The notes below the pieces were generated by a model that was not told the origin of the DNA, searched no databases, and worked only from the letters and a program-made list of their open reading frames with translations. From the NCBI RefSeq assembly GCF_001729485.1, contig NZ_CP017157.1, positions 2,542,001 through 2,606,000 of the forward strand: a stretch of DNA of 64,000 bases, read 5' to 3'. This document shows, in pieces, positions 17,051-25,516 of this stretch. This DNA is from Streptomyces lydicus (GTDB lineage: Bacteria; Actinomycetota; Actinomycetes; Streptomycetales; Streptomycetaceae). The first letter of the stretch is position 1, and each line of letters starts with the position of its first letter. The translations under genes and the position numbers were made by a program.

Positions 17051-17680
17051 ATGACCGCACCCTCCGGGCCCGACCCGGCGCGCCCCGACCCCTCCGCCAC
17101 CCCTCCCGTCCGCCGCATGGACGCCCGCAGCCTGCGCGGCCTCGCCCACCCGCTGCGGATGCGCATCCTGGACCTGCTGGTCCTCGACGGCCCGGACACC
17201 GCCACCGGACTCGCCCGCCGCCTCGGCGAGAACACCGGCACCGTCAGCTGGCACCTGCGCCACCTCGCCGACCACGGCTTCATCGAGGAGGACACCGAGC
17301 GCGGCACCCGACGCGAACGCTGGTGGCGGGCGGTGCGGGTGGCCCGCCGCCTCGACACCAACGACTTCCGCCACGACCCCGACTCCCGGGGCGCCCTGTC
17401 GGTCTACCTGCACGAAACCGTCCAGCGGGACTTCGAGCAGGTCACCACCTACCTCGCCGAGGACTGGGACGAGGAGTGGCGGGACGCCGGCACCCTCTCC
17501 CGCTGGCAGGACCTGCGCCTGACCCCGGAACAACTCGCCGCACTGAACGCCGAGTTGGAGGCCGTGGTGGTACGGCACCGGGCGGCCGCCCGGGACGGGA
17601 CCGCGGCCGGCGCCGACGACGCCCGGCCCGTCCTCGTCCAGCTCCAGTCCTTCCCCCGCAAGGAGAGGGACGGCGGATGA
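17051..17680 (+). CDS. ArsR-like winged helix-turn-helix regulator
   Basis: A 209-residue regulator. The ArsR-type winged helix covers residues about 25-85: RGLAHPLRMRILDLLVLDGPDTATGLARRLGENTGTVSWHLRHLADHGFIEE. The C-terminal half is helical with no cysteine metal site, so it is not a classical metal sensor. Starts at 17039 and 17051 are both in frame; neither has a strong ribosome site. The ATGA overlap with the MFS gene means regulator and exporter are co-transcribed, and the palindrome array at 16987-17034 is the likely autoregulatory operator. The inducer is unknown. Confidence 0.82.
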   Translation: MTAPSGPDPARPDPSATPPVRRMDARSLRGLAHPLRMRILDLLVLDGPDTATGLARRLGENTGTVSWHLRHLADHGFIEEDTERGTRRERWWRAVRVARRLDTNDFRHDPDSRGALSVYLHETVQRDFEQVTTYLAEDWDEEWRDAGTLSRWQDLRLTPEQLAALNAELEAVVVRHRAAARDGTAAGADDARPVLVQLQSFPRKERDGG

Positions 17681-18963
17681 GCGGACTCCTGCGCCGCCAC
17701 CGCGACTTCCGGCTGCTGTGGTGCGGCGAGACGGCCGGGAAATTCGGCGCGGCGGTCACCGGCGTGGCGATGCCGCTGGTGGCGGTCGCCACCCTGCACG
17801 CCTCCACCTTCGCGGTCGGCCTGCTCAGCGCCTGCGGCTGGCTGCCCTGGCTGCTCATCGGCCTCCCGGTCGGGGTGTGGGTGGACCGGGTGCGCCGCCG
17901 CCCCCTGATGCTGGCCGCCGCCGCGGTGTCGCTGCTGCTGTTCGCCGCCGTACCGGTACTGGCCCGGGCCGGCGGGCTCAACCTCGGCCTGCTGATCGCC
18001 GTGGCACTGCTGACCGGCGCCGCCGCGGTGGTCTTCCAGACCGCCTACAGCGCCTACCTCCCCACCCTGCTCGCGCCCGCCGACCGGGCCGAGGGCAACG
18101 CCAAGCTGCACGGCAGCGCCTCCGCGGCGCAGATCGTGGGCCAGGGCGCGGCCGGTCTCCTCGCCCAACTGGCGGGCGCCGTCAACGGCCTGTTCGCCAA
18201 CGCCGCCACCTTCCTCGTCGCCCTGCTCTGCCTGCTCGGCATCCGCCACCGCGAACCCCGCCCGGCCACCCGCGACGGTGCGCCGCGCGCGCTGCGCCGG
18301 GAGGTCGCGGAGGGCCTGCGGCTGGTCGCCGGCGACGTCTGGTTCCGTACGATGACGCTCTTCGGCGCCGCCTCCAACCTCGCCCTCATGGGATACCAGT
18401 CCCTCGCCGCGGTCTTCCTGGTCCGCGAGGTGGGACTGCCCGCCGGAGCGGTCGGCGGACTGCTGGCGCTGGCGAGCACGGGCGGCATCGCGGGCGCCTT
18501 CGCGGTCCGCCGCACCGCCGGCCGGCTCGGCACCGCCCGCGCCGTGCTGTTCTTCGAACTCGGCGTCCCCTGCCTGGCGTTGCTCATCCCGCTCACCACG
18601 TCCGGCGCCGGCGCGCTGCTCTACGTCGCCGGCAGCTTCGGCGTCAGCGCGGGAGTGGTGGCCGGCAACATCCTCAAGGTGAGCTTCCAGCAGGACTACT
18701 GCCCCCCGCCGCTGCTCGGCCGGCTGGTCGCCAGCAGCGCCTTCCTCAACTACGGCACGCTGCCCCTGGGTGCGCTGCTCGGGGGCGCGCTGGGCGCCGC
18801 CCTCGGCGTCCGCACCGCCATGTGGATCATGACGGCCGGTGTTCCGCTGGCCGCCCTGATCCTGCTGTTCTCCCCGGTCCGCACCGTCCGCGAACTGCCC
18901 GCGCGCCGTGCGGAACCGGGCCCGGGAGCGGAGCGGGATCAGGCCGTCGGCGACCCCGTCTGA
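17677..18963 (+). CDS. MFS transporter (EntS-like exporter)
   Basis: A 428-residue major facilitator with about twelve helices. The first lines LLRRHRDFRLLWCGETAGKFGAAVTGVAMPLVA and the loop VGVWVDRVRRRPLM (motif A) are typical of the MFS_3/EntS drug- and siderophore-exporter group. The ATG at 17677 overlaps the regulator's TGA. Its last 25 bases overlap the 3' end of the convergent histidine kinase gene. A drug or metabolite efflux role controlled by the ArsR-like protein is inferred. Confidence 0.85.
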   Translation: MSGLLRRHRDFRLLWCGETAGKFGAAVTGVAMPLVAVATLHASTFAVGLLSACGWLPWLLIGLPVGVWVDRVRRRPLMLAAAAVSLLLFAAVPVLARAGGLNLGLLIAVALLTGAAAVVFQTAYSAYLPTLLAPADRAEGNAKLHGSASAAQIVGQGAAGLLAQLAGAVNGLFANAATFLVALLCLLGIRHREPRPATRDGAPRALRREVAEGLRLVAGDVWFRTMTLFGAASNLALMGYQSLAAVFLVREVGLPAGAVGGLLALASTGGIAGAFAVRRTAGRLGTARAVLFFELGVPCLALLIPLTTSGAGALLYVAGSFGVSAGVVAGNILKVSFQQDYCPPPLLGRLVASSAFLNYGTLPLGALLGGALGAALGVRTAMWIMTAGVPLAALILLFSPVRTVRELPARRAEPGPGAERDQAVGDPV

Positions 18964-20096
18964 GGCTCCGCCCGCGGCTGCGCCGACGGCAGCGTCACCT
19001 CGAACCGGCAGCCCGCACCGGTGTTCCGGACCGTCGCCCGGCCCTGATGGGCCTCCACGATGCCGCGGACGATCGCGAGGCCCAGGCCCGCCCCGCCCTC
19101 GCCGTCCGCCCGCGGGGTGCGCGCGCTGCCGCCCCGCCAGCCGGTGTCGAAGACCCGCGCCAGGTCCGCGGGCGGGATGCCGCCGCAGCCGTCCTCCACC
19201 GCGAGCACCACCCGGCCGTCCTCGTCCCGTGCGCTGACCGCGACGGTGCCGTCGGCCGGCGTCGCCCGGATCGCGTTGACCAGCAGATTTCCCAGGACCC
19301 GGGTGATCTGCTGGGCGTCCACCCGCACCGGCAGCGGCACCACCCCGCCGTCCACCAGCCGCACCCCGCTCGCCCGCGCCAGCGGCCGGGCGCCGGCCAG
19401 CGCGTCGTCCACCAGGTCGTAGACCGACACCCGCGAGAAGGTCAGGGCCAGCGCCCCGGCCTGTATACGGGCCAGCTCGAAGAGGTCGTCGACCATCGCG
19501 GCCAGCCGCTCCACCTCGACCCGCATCCGGGCGTGGTAGCGCGCGGTGTCCTCGGCGACCCCGTCCTCCAGCGCCTCGGCCATCGCCCGCAGCCCGGCCA
19601 GCGGCGTCCGCAGATCGTGCGAGATCCCCGCGATCAGCTCCCGCCGGGAGGCGTCCAGCGCCCGCTCCCGCTCCCTGGCCTCCGCGAGGTGCGCGCTGGT
19701 CTCCTCCAACGCCCGTGCCAGCGCGGCCAGTTCGGACGTCGGTGGTTCGGTGGGCGCCACGAAGCCGCCCTCGCTGCCGACCGTACGGGCCGACCGCGCC
19801 AGCTCCCGGCTGCCCGCCGCGATCCGCCGACCGAAGAGCAGCGCGGCGGCCAGCGACACCACACCGGACACCGCGACCACAGCCATCACCACGCCCAGGT
19901 CGTGGCCCGACAGGAACATCGCCTGGGCGACCGCCACCGTCCCCGCCGCCATCGCCGCCACCGCCAGCGCCGCCACCGCGAACAGCGACAGCGCCACCGA
20001 GCGCCGCCGCAGCGCCCGGACCGCGGGCGCGGCGAGCAGCCCCACCAGCGCCGCACCCAGCGCCGCGAGCGCCACGATGACCAGGAAGTCCGTCAT
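18939..20096 (-). CDS. Two-component sensor histidine kinase
   Basis: A 385-residue membrane histidine kinase. N-terminal hydrophobic segments (TDFLVIVALAALGAALVGLL; VVMAVVAVSGVVSLAAALLFG) precede a HAMP-like linker, then the dimerisation/phosphoacceptor motif GISHDLRTPLAGL with His160, the N-box LGNLLVNAIRATPADG, and the G-boxes DGCGGIPP and GGAGLGLAIVRGIVEAHQG. It overlaps the response-regulator stop by four bases. Its stop lies 25 bases inside the end of the convergent MFS gene, an unusual tail-to-tail overlap. The signal is unknown; little extracytoplasmic sequence is present, so it may sense within the membrane. Confidence 0.87.
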   Translation of the reverse strand: MTDFLVIVALAALGAALVGLLAAPAVRALRRRSVALSLFAVAALAVAAMAAGTVAVAQAMFLSGHDLGVVMAVVAVSGVVSLAAALLFGRRIAAGSRELARSARTVGSEGGFVAPTEPPTSELAALARALEETSAHLAEARERERALDASRRELIAGISHDLRTPLAGLRAMAEALEDGVAEDTARYHARMRVEVERLAAMVDDLFELARIQAGALALTFSRVSVYDLVDDALAGARPLARASGVRLVDGGVVPLPVRVDAQQITRVLGNLLVNAIRATPADGTVAVSARDEDGRVVLAVEDGCGGIPPADLARVFDTGWRGGSARTPRADGEGGAGLGLAIVRGIVEAHQGRATVRNTGAGCRFEVTLPSAQPRAEPQTGSPTA

Positions 20097-20893
20097 GCTC
20101 CGCCGTCGCCTTCCCCGGGCGCGCCGCCGGCCGGCGGCTCGTCGCCCGCCGGGTCGAAGCGGTAGCCGGCGCCCCACACCGTGGTCACCAGCCGGGGCGC
20201 GGCCGGGTCCGTCTCGATCTTCTCGCGCAGCCGCCGGACGTGCACGGTCACCGTCGACAGGTCGCCGAACTCCCACCCCCACACCTGCTGCAGCAGCTGC
20301 TCGCGGGAGAACACCCGTCCCGGGTGGCGCATCAGGAAGACCAGCAGGTCGAACTCGCGGGCGGTCAGGGAGAGCCGGCGCCCGGCGCGGTCGGCCCGCC
20401 GGCCGCCCGGATCGGCGGTGAGCGGGCCGGCCCGCAGGACGGGGGAGGGGGCCGCGGCCGGCGGCGCGGCCTCCGCGCGGCGCAGCACCGAACCGATCCG
20501 CAGCACCAGCTCCCGCGGACTGAACGGCTTGGTCACATAGTCGTCCGCGCCCAGCTCCAGGCCGAGGATGCGGTCCGCCTCCTCGCCGCGCGCCGTCAGC
20601 ATCACCACCGGCACCGCCGGGCCGTCCTCCGCGTGGCGCAGCCTGCGGCACACCTCCAGGCCGTCCAGGCCCGGCAGCATCAGGTCGAGCACGACCAGGT
20701 GCGGGCGGAACGTGGCGGCCCGGTCCAGCGCGGTGAAGCCGTCGGCGGCGTGCGCGGTTTCGTAGCCGGCGCGCGAGAGATAGCCGGTGACGACCTCGGC
20801 GACGGTCGGGTCGTCCTCGACGACGAGGACGCGGCGCGGTGGCCCGGGCGCGGCGGCGGACGGGTCGGCGGGGGGCTGCGGTGGTCGGTGCAC
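20093..20893 (-). CDS. Two-component response regulator (OmpR/PhoB type)
   Basis: A 266-residue regulator. The receiver domain (about residues 20-135) has the acidic pair EDD, phosphoacceptor Asp70 in VVLDLMLPG, and ADDYVTKPFSPREL. The C-terminal winged helix (about 165-255) has LTAREFDLLVFLMRHPGRVFSREQLL and STVTVHVRRLREKIE..LVTTVWGAGYRF. The start is a GTG with a weak ribosome site. It is the first gene of a regulator-kinase operon (ATGA overlap at 20093-20096). DNA target unknown. Confidence 0.88.
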   Translation of the reverse strand: MHRPPQPPADPSAAAPGPPRRVLVVEDDPTVAEVVTGYLSRAGYETAHAADGFTALDRAATFRPHLVVLDLMLPGLDGLEVCRRLRHAEDGPAVPVVMLTARGEEADRILGLELGADDYVTKPFSPRELVLRIGSVLRRAEAAPPAAAPSPVLRAGPLTADPGGRRADRAGRRLSLTAREFDLLVFLMRHPGRVFSREQLLQQVWGWEFGDLSTVTVHVRRLREKIETDPAAPRLVTTVWGAGYRFDPAGDEPPAGGAPGEGDGGA

Positions 20894-20993
20894 GGGATCA
20901 GCGTGCCCGGCCCGGGGGATACGTCATGTTTCCAGCCAACACCAGCGGCCGCCGCCGCGGATAGTCCGGCCCGCGTCCGTAAGACTCCGGTAA

Positions 20994-21015
20994 CCGGACC
21001 GGACCGGACCGGACC
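20994..21015. repeat. Short tandem GGACC repeat
   Basis: The pentamer CCGGA/GGACC is repeated about four times without interruption in the intergenic gap between the response regulator and the 2Fe-2S protein. The rest of this 207-base gap holds no gene. Confidence 0.7.
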
Positions 21016-21100
21016 GTACGGGCCGCGGCGTCACCGGGCCGTGCCGGCCGTCCGGCGGGCGGCCCGCGCCCGGCGTTCCGCGGGCAGGCGGGCGTCCGCG

Positions 21101-21517
21101 TCAGCCCTCCAGGCCCTCCCGTACGCGCCGCGACACGGTGATCGCGTACAGGTCGAGCACTCCCGGCGGCTCCGCGAGGCCGGGCCCGCCGGCGCGGATC
21201 CAGGCGGCGATGTCGGCCAGCGCGTCGTCGTCGTTGACCAGTCCCAGCCAGACCGGGCGGCCGCCCGCGGCGCGGCCCGCCGCCGACGGCTGCACCACGA
21301 CCACGTTCGCCTGGTCGCAGACGTCCAGGCACTCCGAGGCCCGCACCGGCGCCGCCCCGTCCAGCGCCGCCCGCAGCCGGGGTATCTGCCCGGCGTGGTC
21401 GACGCCCGGGATCTTGGCCGCGTCGCCGCAGCAGCAGCCGCGGCACACGGTGACCCGGCACGGGGCCGCGTCGGCGGTGGCCGGCCGTCCGGCACGCTTG
21501 TTGATCATCCGGCCCAT
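21101..21517 (-). CDS. Thioredoxin-like [2Fe-2S] ferredoxin
   Basis: A 138-residue protein of the thioredoxin-like [2Fe-2S] family. Four cluster cysteines can be picked out in VCRGCCCG (N-terminal pair plus an extra Cys) and SECLDVCDQAN, with the usual about 40-residue spacing. It resembles the (2Fe-2S) proteins related to the NuoE C-terminal domain and probably moves single electrons. Starts at 21517 and 21508 are both possible. It is divergent from the P450 gene 134 bases away; a role as its redox partner is conceivable but unproved. Confidence 0.78.
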   Translation of the reverse strand: MGRMINKRAGRPATADAAPCRVTVCRGCCCGDAAKIPGVDHAGQIPRLRAALDGAAPVRASECLDVCDQANVVVVQPSAAGRAAGGRPVWLGLVNDDDALADIAAWIRAGGPGLAEPPGVLDLYAITVSRRVREGLEG

Positions 21518-21651
21518 GCTACGCGGGCCCCCGGACCGGCCCCGCGCCGCGCTCCCCGCCCCGGCCCGCGCCGCCCGCCACCGGCCCCGCCGCGAAATCC
21601 GGACCCCGCCGGCGGAATAGGCGCGTACCCCAACTGGATAGAGATGCGGGC

Positions 21652-23073
21652 ATGTCCCTTACCGAGTCCCACCCCCAGCCCGGCGCCGCGGCGCACCGTG
21701 AGATACCCGGCCCGGCCGGTCTGCCCGTCCTCGGCTCGATGTTAGACCTGCGGCGCGACTCGCTCGCCACCTTCCTCGGCGCCCAGCGCGAACACGGCGA
21801 CGTGATCCGCCTGGAGGCCGGACCGCCCGGCCTGCGCAGCGTCTTTTACGCCCTCTTCGCCCCCGAGGGCGTGCAGCAGGTCCTCGCCTCCCAGGCCGCC
21901 AACTTCCGCAAGGACCACCCGCTGTACGAGGAGGTCCGGCAGTCCTTCGGCAACGGCCTGCTCACCAGCCAGGACGCCGACTACCTCCGCCAACGGCGGC
22001 TGGTGCAGCCGCTGTTCACCAAGCGGCGGGTGGACGGCTACGCGTCGGCCGTGACCACCGAGGCCGGCACCCTCGCCGACCGCTGGCACACCGCCCGGGA
22101 CCAGACCGTCGACCTCGTCCCCGAGATGAACCGGCTCGCGCTGCGCACCGTCTCCCGGATCCTGTTCGGCGTGGACGCCGAGCAGGCCGTGGCCGCCATC
22201 CACCGGTGCCTGCCGGTCATCAACGCCTATGTCGTCCAGCGCGCCTACGTACCCGTGAAGCTCCCGCGGCACTGGCCCACCCCCGCCAACCTGCGGGCCC
22301 GGGCCGCCACCGACGAGCTCAACGCGGTGTGCGACAACGTCATCGCCGAACGCCGGGCGGCCGGCACCGACGTGGCCGAGGGCGACGACCTGCTGTCCCT
22401 GCTCTCCGCCGCCGGCAACGACGAGGACGGCTCGCTGGACGCCACCGAGATCCGCGAACAGGTCCTGATCTTCCTGCTCGCCGGGCACGAGACCACCGCC
22501 ACCTCGCTGGCCTTCACCCTCCACCTGCTGGCCCGGCACCCCGACGAACAGGCCGCGGTGCGCGCGGAGATCGACCGGGTACTGGGCGGCCGCACCCCCA
22601 CCGCCGCCGACCTGGACCGGCTGCCGCGGCTGACCCGGGCGCTCAAGGAGGCCATGCGGCTGTACCCGGCGGCGCCGGTCGTCAGCCGCCGCGCCGTCGC
22701 GGCCACCGAGATCGGCGGGTACCGCATCCCGGCCGGCGCCGACGTGGTCGTCTCGCCCTGGGTGACGCACCGCAACCCGGCGCTGTGGCCGGACCCGGAG
22801 CGCTTCGACCCCGACCGCTTCACACCCGAGCGGGAGGCCGAACGGCACCGCTACGCCTGGTTCCCGTTCGGCGGCGGCCCGCGCGCCTGCATCGGCCAGC
22901 ACTTCTCGATGCTGGAGTCGGTACTGGCGCTGGCGGTGCTGCTGCGCGCGTACGAACTGGAGGCGGTGGACGAGGAGGTGCCGGTCGCCGCCGGGATCAC
23001 CCTGCAGGCCACCGGCCCGGCCCGGGTACGGCTGCGCCCGCGCGCCGGCTCCGGCGGGGGAGCGGGGGAGTAG
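21652..23073 (+). CDS. Cytochrome P450
   Basis: A 473-residue P450, longer than most soluble bacterial ones and closer to fatty-acid/CYP4-like types. All signatures are intact: oxygen-binding AGHETTA near residue 278, the ExxR pair in KEAMRLYP, and the haem loop FGGGPRACIG with axial Cys413. No membrane anchor is seen. The ATG at 21652 has no strong ribosome site. No ferredoxin is fused or directly downstream. Substrate unknown; the neighbouring ABC-F gene raises, but does not prove, a link to antibiotic metabolism. Confidence 0.9.
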   Translation: MSLTESHPQPGAAAHREIPGPAGLPVLGSMLDLRRDSLATFLGAQREHGDVIRLEAGPPGLRSVFYALFAPEGVQQVLASQAANFRKDHPLYEEVRQSFGNGLLTSQDADYLRQRRLVQPLFTKRRVDGYASAVTTEAGTLADRWHTARDQTVDLVPEMNRLALRTVSRILFGVDAEQAVAAIHRCLPVINAYVVQRAYVPVKLPRHWPTPANLRARAATDELNAVCDNVIAERRAAGTDVAEGDDLLSLLSAAGNDEDGSLDATEIREQVLIFLLAGHETTATSLAFTLHLLARHPDEQAAVRAEIDRVLGGRTPTAADLDRLPRLTRALKEAMRLYPAAPVVSRRAVAATEIGGYRIPAGADVVVSPWVTHRNPALWPDPERFDPDRFTPEREAERHRYAWFPFGGGPRACIGQHFSMLESVLALAVLLRAYELEAVDEEVPVAAGITLQATGPARVRLRPRAGSGGGAGE

Positions 23074-23127
23074 GCGGCAGGCCGCACGACCGGGGCGCCG
23101 CGCCGGGCCGACGACCACCGGCCCGGC

Positions 23128-23151
23128 CAAACGCAACGAAAATAGCGTTTG
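23128..23151. promoter_or_regulatory. Inverted repeat overlapping the ABC-F promoter
   Basis: CAAACGC (23128-23134) and GCGTTTG (23145-23151) are perfect inverted arms around an AT-rich 10-base spacer, AACGAAAATA. The right arm runs into the candidate -35 box, so it looks like an operator; a small stem-loop ending P450 transcription is the alternative. Confidence 0.5.
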
Positions 23152-23177
23152 CTTTTGGGTGGCGCCCCCCGTACCGT
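23149..23177 (+). promoter_or_regulatory. Candidate housekeeping promoter of the ABC-F gene
   Basis: TTGCTT (23149-23154), a 17-base spacer and TACCGT (23172-23177) resemble HrdB-type -35/-10 boxes. Transcription would begin near 23184, leaving a 200-base untranslated leader. Confidence 0.4.
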
Positions 23178-23383
23178 CATTCCCGGTCCCATTGCCGCCG
23201 ATCGGAGAAGGCCGTTGCTCGTCTGAGGTCCGCAAGACACCGCGCCCGCGCATGCCCGGCATCGCGCGGCGTCGTCCGCGACCTCGGCGTACCCACACGG
23301 CGTACCCCGGCGCACCCGGCGTTCCCGCGGTGTCTCCTGCGCAATCCCCCGCCGCACCCACCACGCGCACCCAGGAGACCCCT

Positions 23384-25027
23384 GTGTCAAAGACACCCTC
23401 GTCCGCCTCCCTCGCCACCCCCGGCGGCGCCGCCTCCGTCGTCTGCACCGGACTCGGCTTCGACTGGCCCGACGGCACCCCCGTCCTCGACGGCTTCCAC
23501 TTCGCCGCCGGCCCCGGCCGCACCGGCCTCATCGGCCTCAACGGATCAGGAAAATCAACCCTGTTGAAGCTGATCGCGGGCGAACTGACCCCCACCGCGG
23601 GCAGCGTCAAGGTCGCCGGCGACGTCGGCTACCTCCCGCAGCACGCCCCGCTCGACACCCACCTCCGCGTCGACGAGGCCCTCGGCATCGCCGCCGCCCG
23701 CACCGCCCTGCACGCCATCGAGAACGGCGATGCCGGCGAGGAGCACTTCACCGCCGTCGGCGACGACTGGGACGTCGAGGAACGCGCCCGCGCCACCCTC
23801 GACCAGCTCGGCCTGCCCGGCATCGACCTCGACCGCACCATCGGCGAGATCTCCGGCGGCGAGTCCGTCCTCCTCCGGCTGGCCGCCCTGCTGCTGCGCC
23901 GCCCCGACGTGCTGCTGCTCGACGAACCCACCAACAACCTCGACCGGGCCGCCCGGCAACGGCTCCACACCGCGGTCAGCACCTGGTCCGGAGTGCTCGT
24001 CGTGGTCAGCCACGACCGCGAACTCCTCCAGCTCGTCGACCGGATCGCCGACCTCCGCGACGGCGAGATCCACTGGTACGGCGGCAACTTCCACGCCTAC
24101 GAGGAGGCCCTCGCCGTCGAACAGGAGGCGGCCGAGCGCATGGTGCGGGCCGCCGAGGCCGACGTCCAGCGCCAGAAACGCGAACTGGCCGACGCCCACG
24201 TCAAACTGGCCCGCCGGGTCCGCTACGGCAACAAGATGAACGCCAACAAACGCGAACCCAAGATCGTCATGAACGAACGCAAGAGGGAGGCCCAGGTCTC
24301 CGCCGGCAAACACCGCGCCCTGCACACCGAACGCCTCAAGGAAGCCAGGGAACGCCTCGACGAAGCCACCGAAGCGGTCCGGGACGACGACGAGATCCGC
24401 ATCGACCTGCCGCACACCGCCGTACCGCCGGGCCGCACCGTCCTCACCCTGGACGCCCTGCGGACCCGCTACGGCGCCCGCGCCGACCTGGAGGTACGCG
24501 GACCCGAACGCATCGCGCTGACCGGCCACAACGGCTCCGGCAAGACCACCCTGCTGCGCACCGTCGCCGGTGAGCTCCCCCCGGACGCCGGCACCGCCCA
24601 CGCCCACGTCCCGCACCGCTTCCTCCCGCAGCGCCTGGACGTCCTCGACGACACCCTGACCGTCGTCGAGAACGTCGCCCGGCACGCTCCGGACGCCACC
24701 AACAACCACATCCGGGCCCGCCTCGCCCGCTTCCTCTTCAAGGGCGCCCGCGCCGACCAGCAGGCCGGCACGCTCTCCGGCGGCGAACGCTTCCGCGCCT
24801 CGCTCGCCGCGCTGATGCTCGCCGACCCGGCCCCGCAGCTGCTGATGCTCGACGAACCGACCAACAACCTCGACATGGCCTCGGTCCGCCGACTGGTCAC
24901 CGCCCTGGAGTCCTACCAGGGCGCGCTGCTGGTCGTCAGCCACGACCTGCCGTTCCTGCGGGACCTCGGCATCACCCGCTGGCTCGCCCTGGAGGACGGT
25001 GAACTGACCGGCATCGAACCGCTGTAG
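23384..25027 (+). CDS. ABC-F family ATPase (ribosome-associated, possible antibiotic resistance)
   Basis: A 547-residue protein with two ABC ATPase domains and no membrane domain. Domain 1 has GLNGSGKST, SGGESVLLRLAALLL and LLLDEPTNNLD; domain 2 has GHNGSGKTT, SGGERFRASLAALML and LMLDEPTNNLD. Between them is a long charged helical linker (about residues 245-345) of the kind that reaches into the ribosome. ABC-F proteins rescue ribosomes or displace antibiotics. The GTG start follows AGGAGA at six bases; the upstream frame is open but I regard it as leader. Both catalytic sites look intact. Confidence 0.88.
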   Translation: MSKTPSSASLATPGGAASVVCTGLGFDWPDGTPVLDGFHFAAGPGRTGLIGLNGSGKSTLLKLIAGELTPTAGSVKVAGDVGYLPQHAPLDTHLRVDEALGIAAARTALHAIENGDAGEEHFTAVGDDWDVEERARATLDQLGLPGIDLDRTIGEISGGESVLLRLAALLLRRPDVLLLDEPTNNLDRAARQRLHTAVSTWSGVLVVVSHDRELLQLVDRIADLRDGEIHWYGGNFHAYEEALAVEQEAAERMVRAAEADVQRQKRELADAHVKLARRVRYGNKMNANKREPKIVMNERKREAQVSAGKHRALHTERLKEARERLDEATEAVRDDDEIRIDLPHTAVPPGRTVLTLDALRTRYGARADLEVRGPERIALTGHNGSGKTTLLRTVAGELPPDAGTAHAHVPHRFLPQRLDVLDDTLTVVENVARHAPDATNNHIRARLARFLFKGARADQQAGTLSGGERFRASLAALMLADPAPQLLMLDEPTNNLDMASVRRLVTALESYQGALLVVSHDLPFLRDLGITRWLALEDGELTGIEPL

Positions 25028-25037
25028 CCGCCCGCGA

Positions 25038-25071
25038 CCGGCCGGCGGGGACACAACACCCCGCCGGCCGG
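25038..25071. terminator. 13-bp bidirectional hairpin
   Basis: CCGGCCGGCGGGG (25038-25050) pairs perfectly with CCCCGCCGGCCGG (25059-25071) around loop ACACAACA. It lies between the convergent stops of the ABC-F and Nudix genes. Confidence 0.7.
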
Positions 25072-25075
25072 ACCG

Positions 25076-25507
25076 TCAGCGCGCGGCGAACAGCGCCAGA
25101 CTCTCCCCGCACTGCGAATGCAGCGGCGCCGGCAACTCCCCGGGCCCGTACCAGGCGAGCGCGTCGAACTTGTGCGGCTCACCGATCCGCACCCCGCCCG
25201 GATCCACCCGCACCGCGAACACCACCGCCACCCAGTGCGAGGTGACCGGATCGCCGCGCAGCACATTGCGCACCCCCAGCCGCTCGACGCCCAGCGGCCG
25301 GACGCCGTACTCCTCGTACACCTCCCGGGCCACCGCCGCCTCGAAGGACTCACCGAACTCCAGCGCCCCGGCGCCGCAGTCCCAACTGCCCGGCTCGTCC
25401 CGCGCCCCGGCGCTCCGCCGCGCCAGCAGCACCCGCCCCGCGCCGTCATGGCACACGAAGACACACGACACCTCGGGCCGCCGCACCACCGTGCTCACCC
25501 GCTCCAC
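25076..25507 (-). CDS. NUDIX domain hydrolase (MutT-like)
   Basis: A 143-residue Nudix protein with the box GALEFGESFEAAVAREVYEEYGV (residues about 46-68), complete in its Glu metal ligands. The N-terminal strand VSCVFVCHDGAGRVLLARRS and the absence of other domains suggest a small pyrophosphohydrolase. GTG codons at 25507 and 25498 are both usable starts; AGAGGGG lies just upstream of the first. It follows the HAD gene by nine bases on the same strand and is probably co-transcribed with it. Confidence 0.82.
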   Translation of the reverse strand: MERVSTVVRRPEVSCVFVCHDGAGRVLLARRSAGARDEPGSWDCGAGALEFGESFEAAVAREVYEEYGVRPLGVERLGVRNVLRGDPVTSHWVAVVFAVRVDPGGVRIGEPHKFDALAWYGPGELPAPLHSQCGESLALFAAR

Positions 25508-25516
25508 CCCTCTCGC

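Larger units (their letters stand above)
23074..23383 (+). promoter_or_regulatory. Leader region of the ABC-F gene
   Basis: This 310-base gap contains an AT-rich inverted repeat (23128-23151), a candidate promoter (23149-23177) and about 200 transcribed bases before the start codon. It also holds GGAGAAGG at 23204-23211 followed after three bases by a four-codon frame, TTG CTC GTC TGA. The frame of the ABC-F gene stays open throughout and would encode an arginine-rich segment (residues ARRRPRPRR). Known ABC-F genes often use such leaders for ribosome-mediated attenuation; that reading is inference. Confidence 0.4.

Noticed and set aside
21652..25027. Antibiotic biosynthetic cluster from P450 plus ABC-F
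   Set aside because: No synthase, tailoring set or regulator of a biosynthetic cluster is adjacent; the genes flanking them are ordinary hydrolases.
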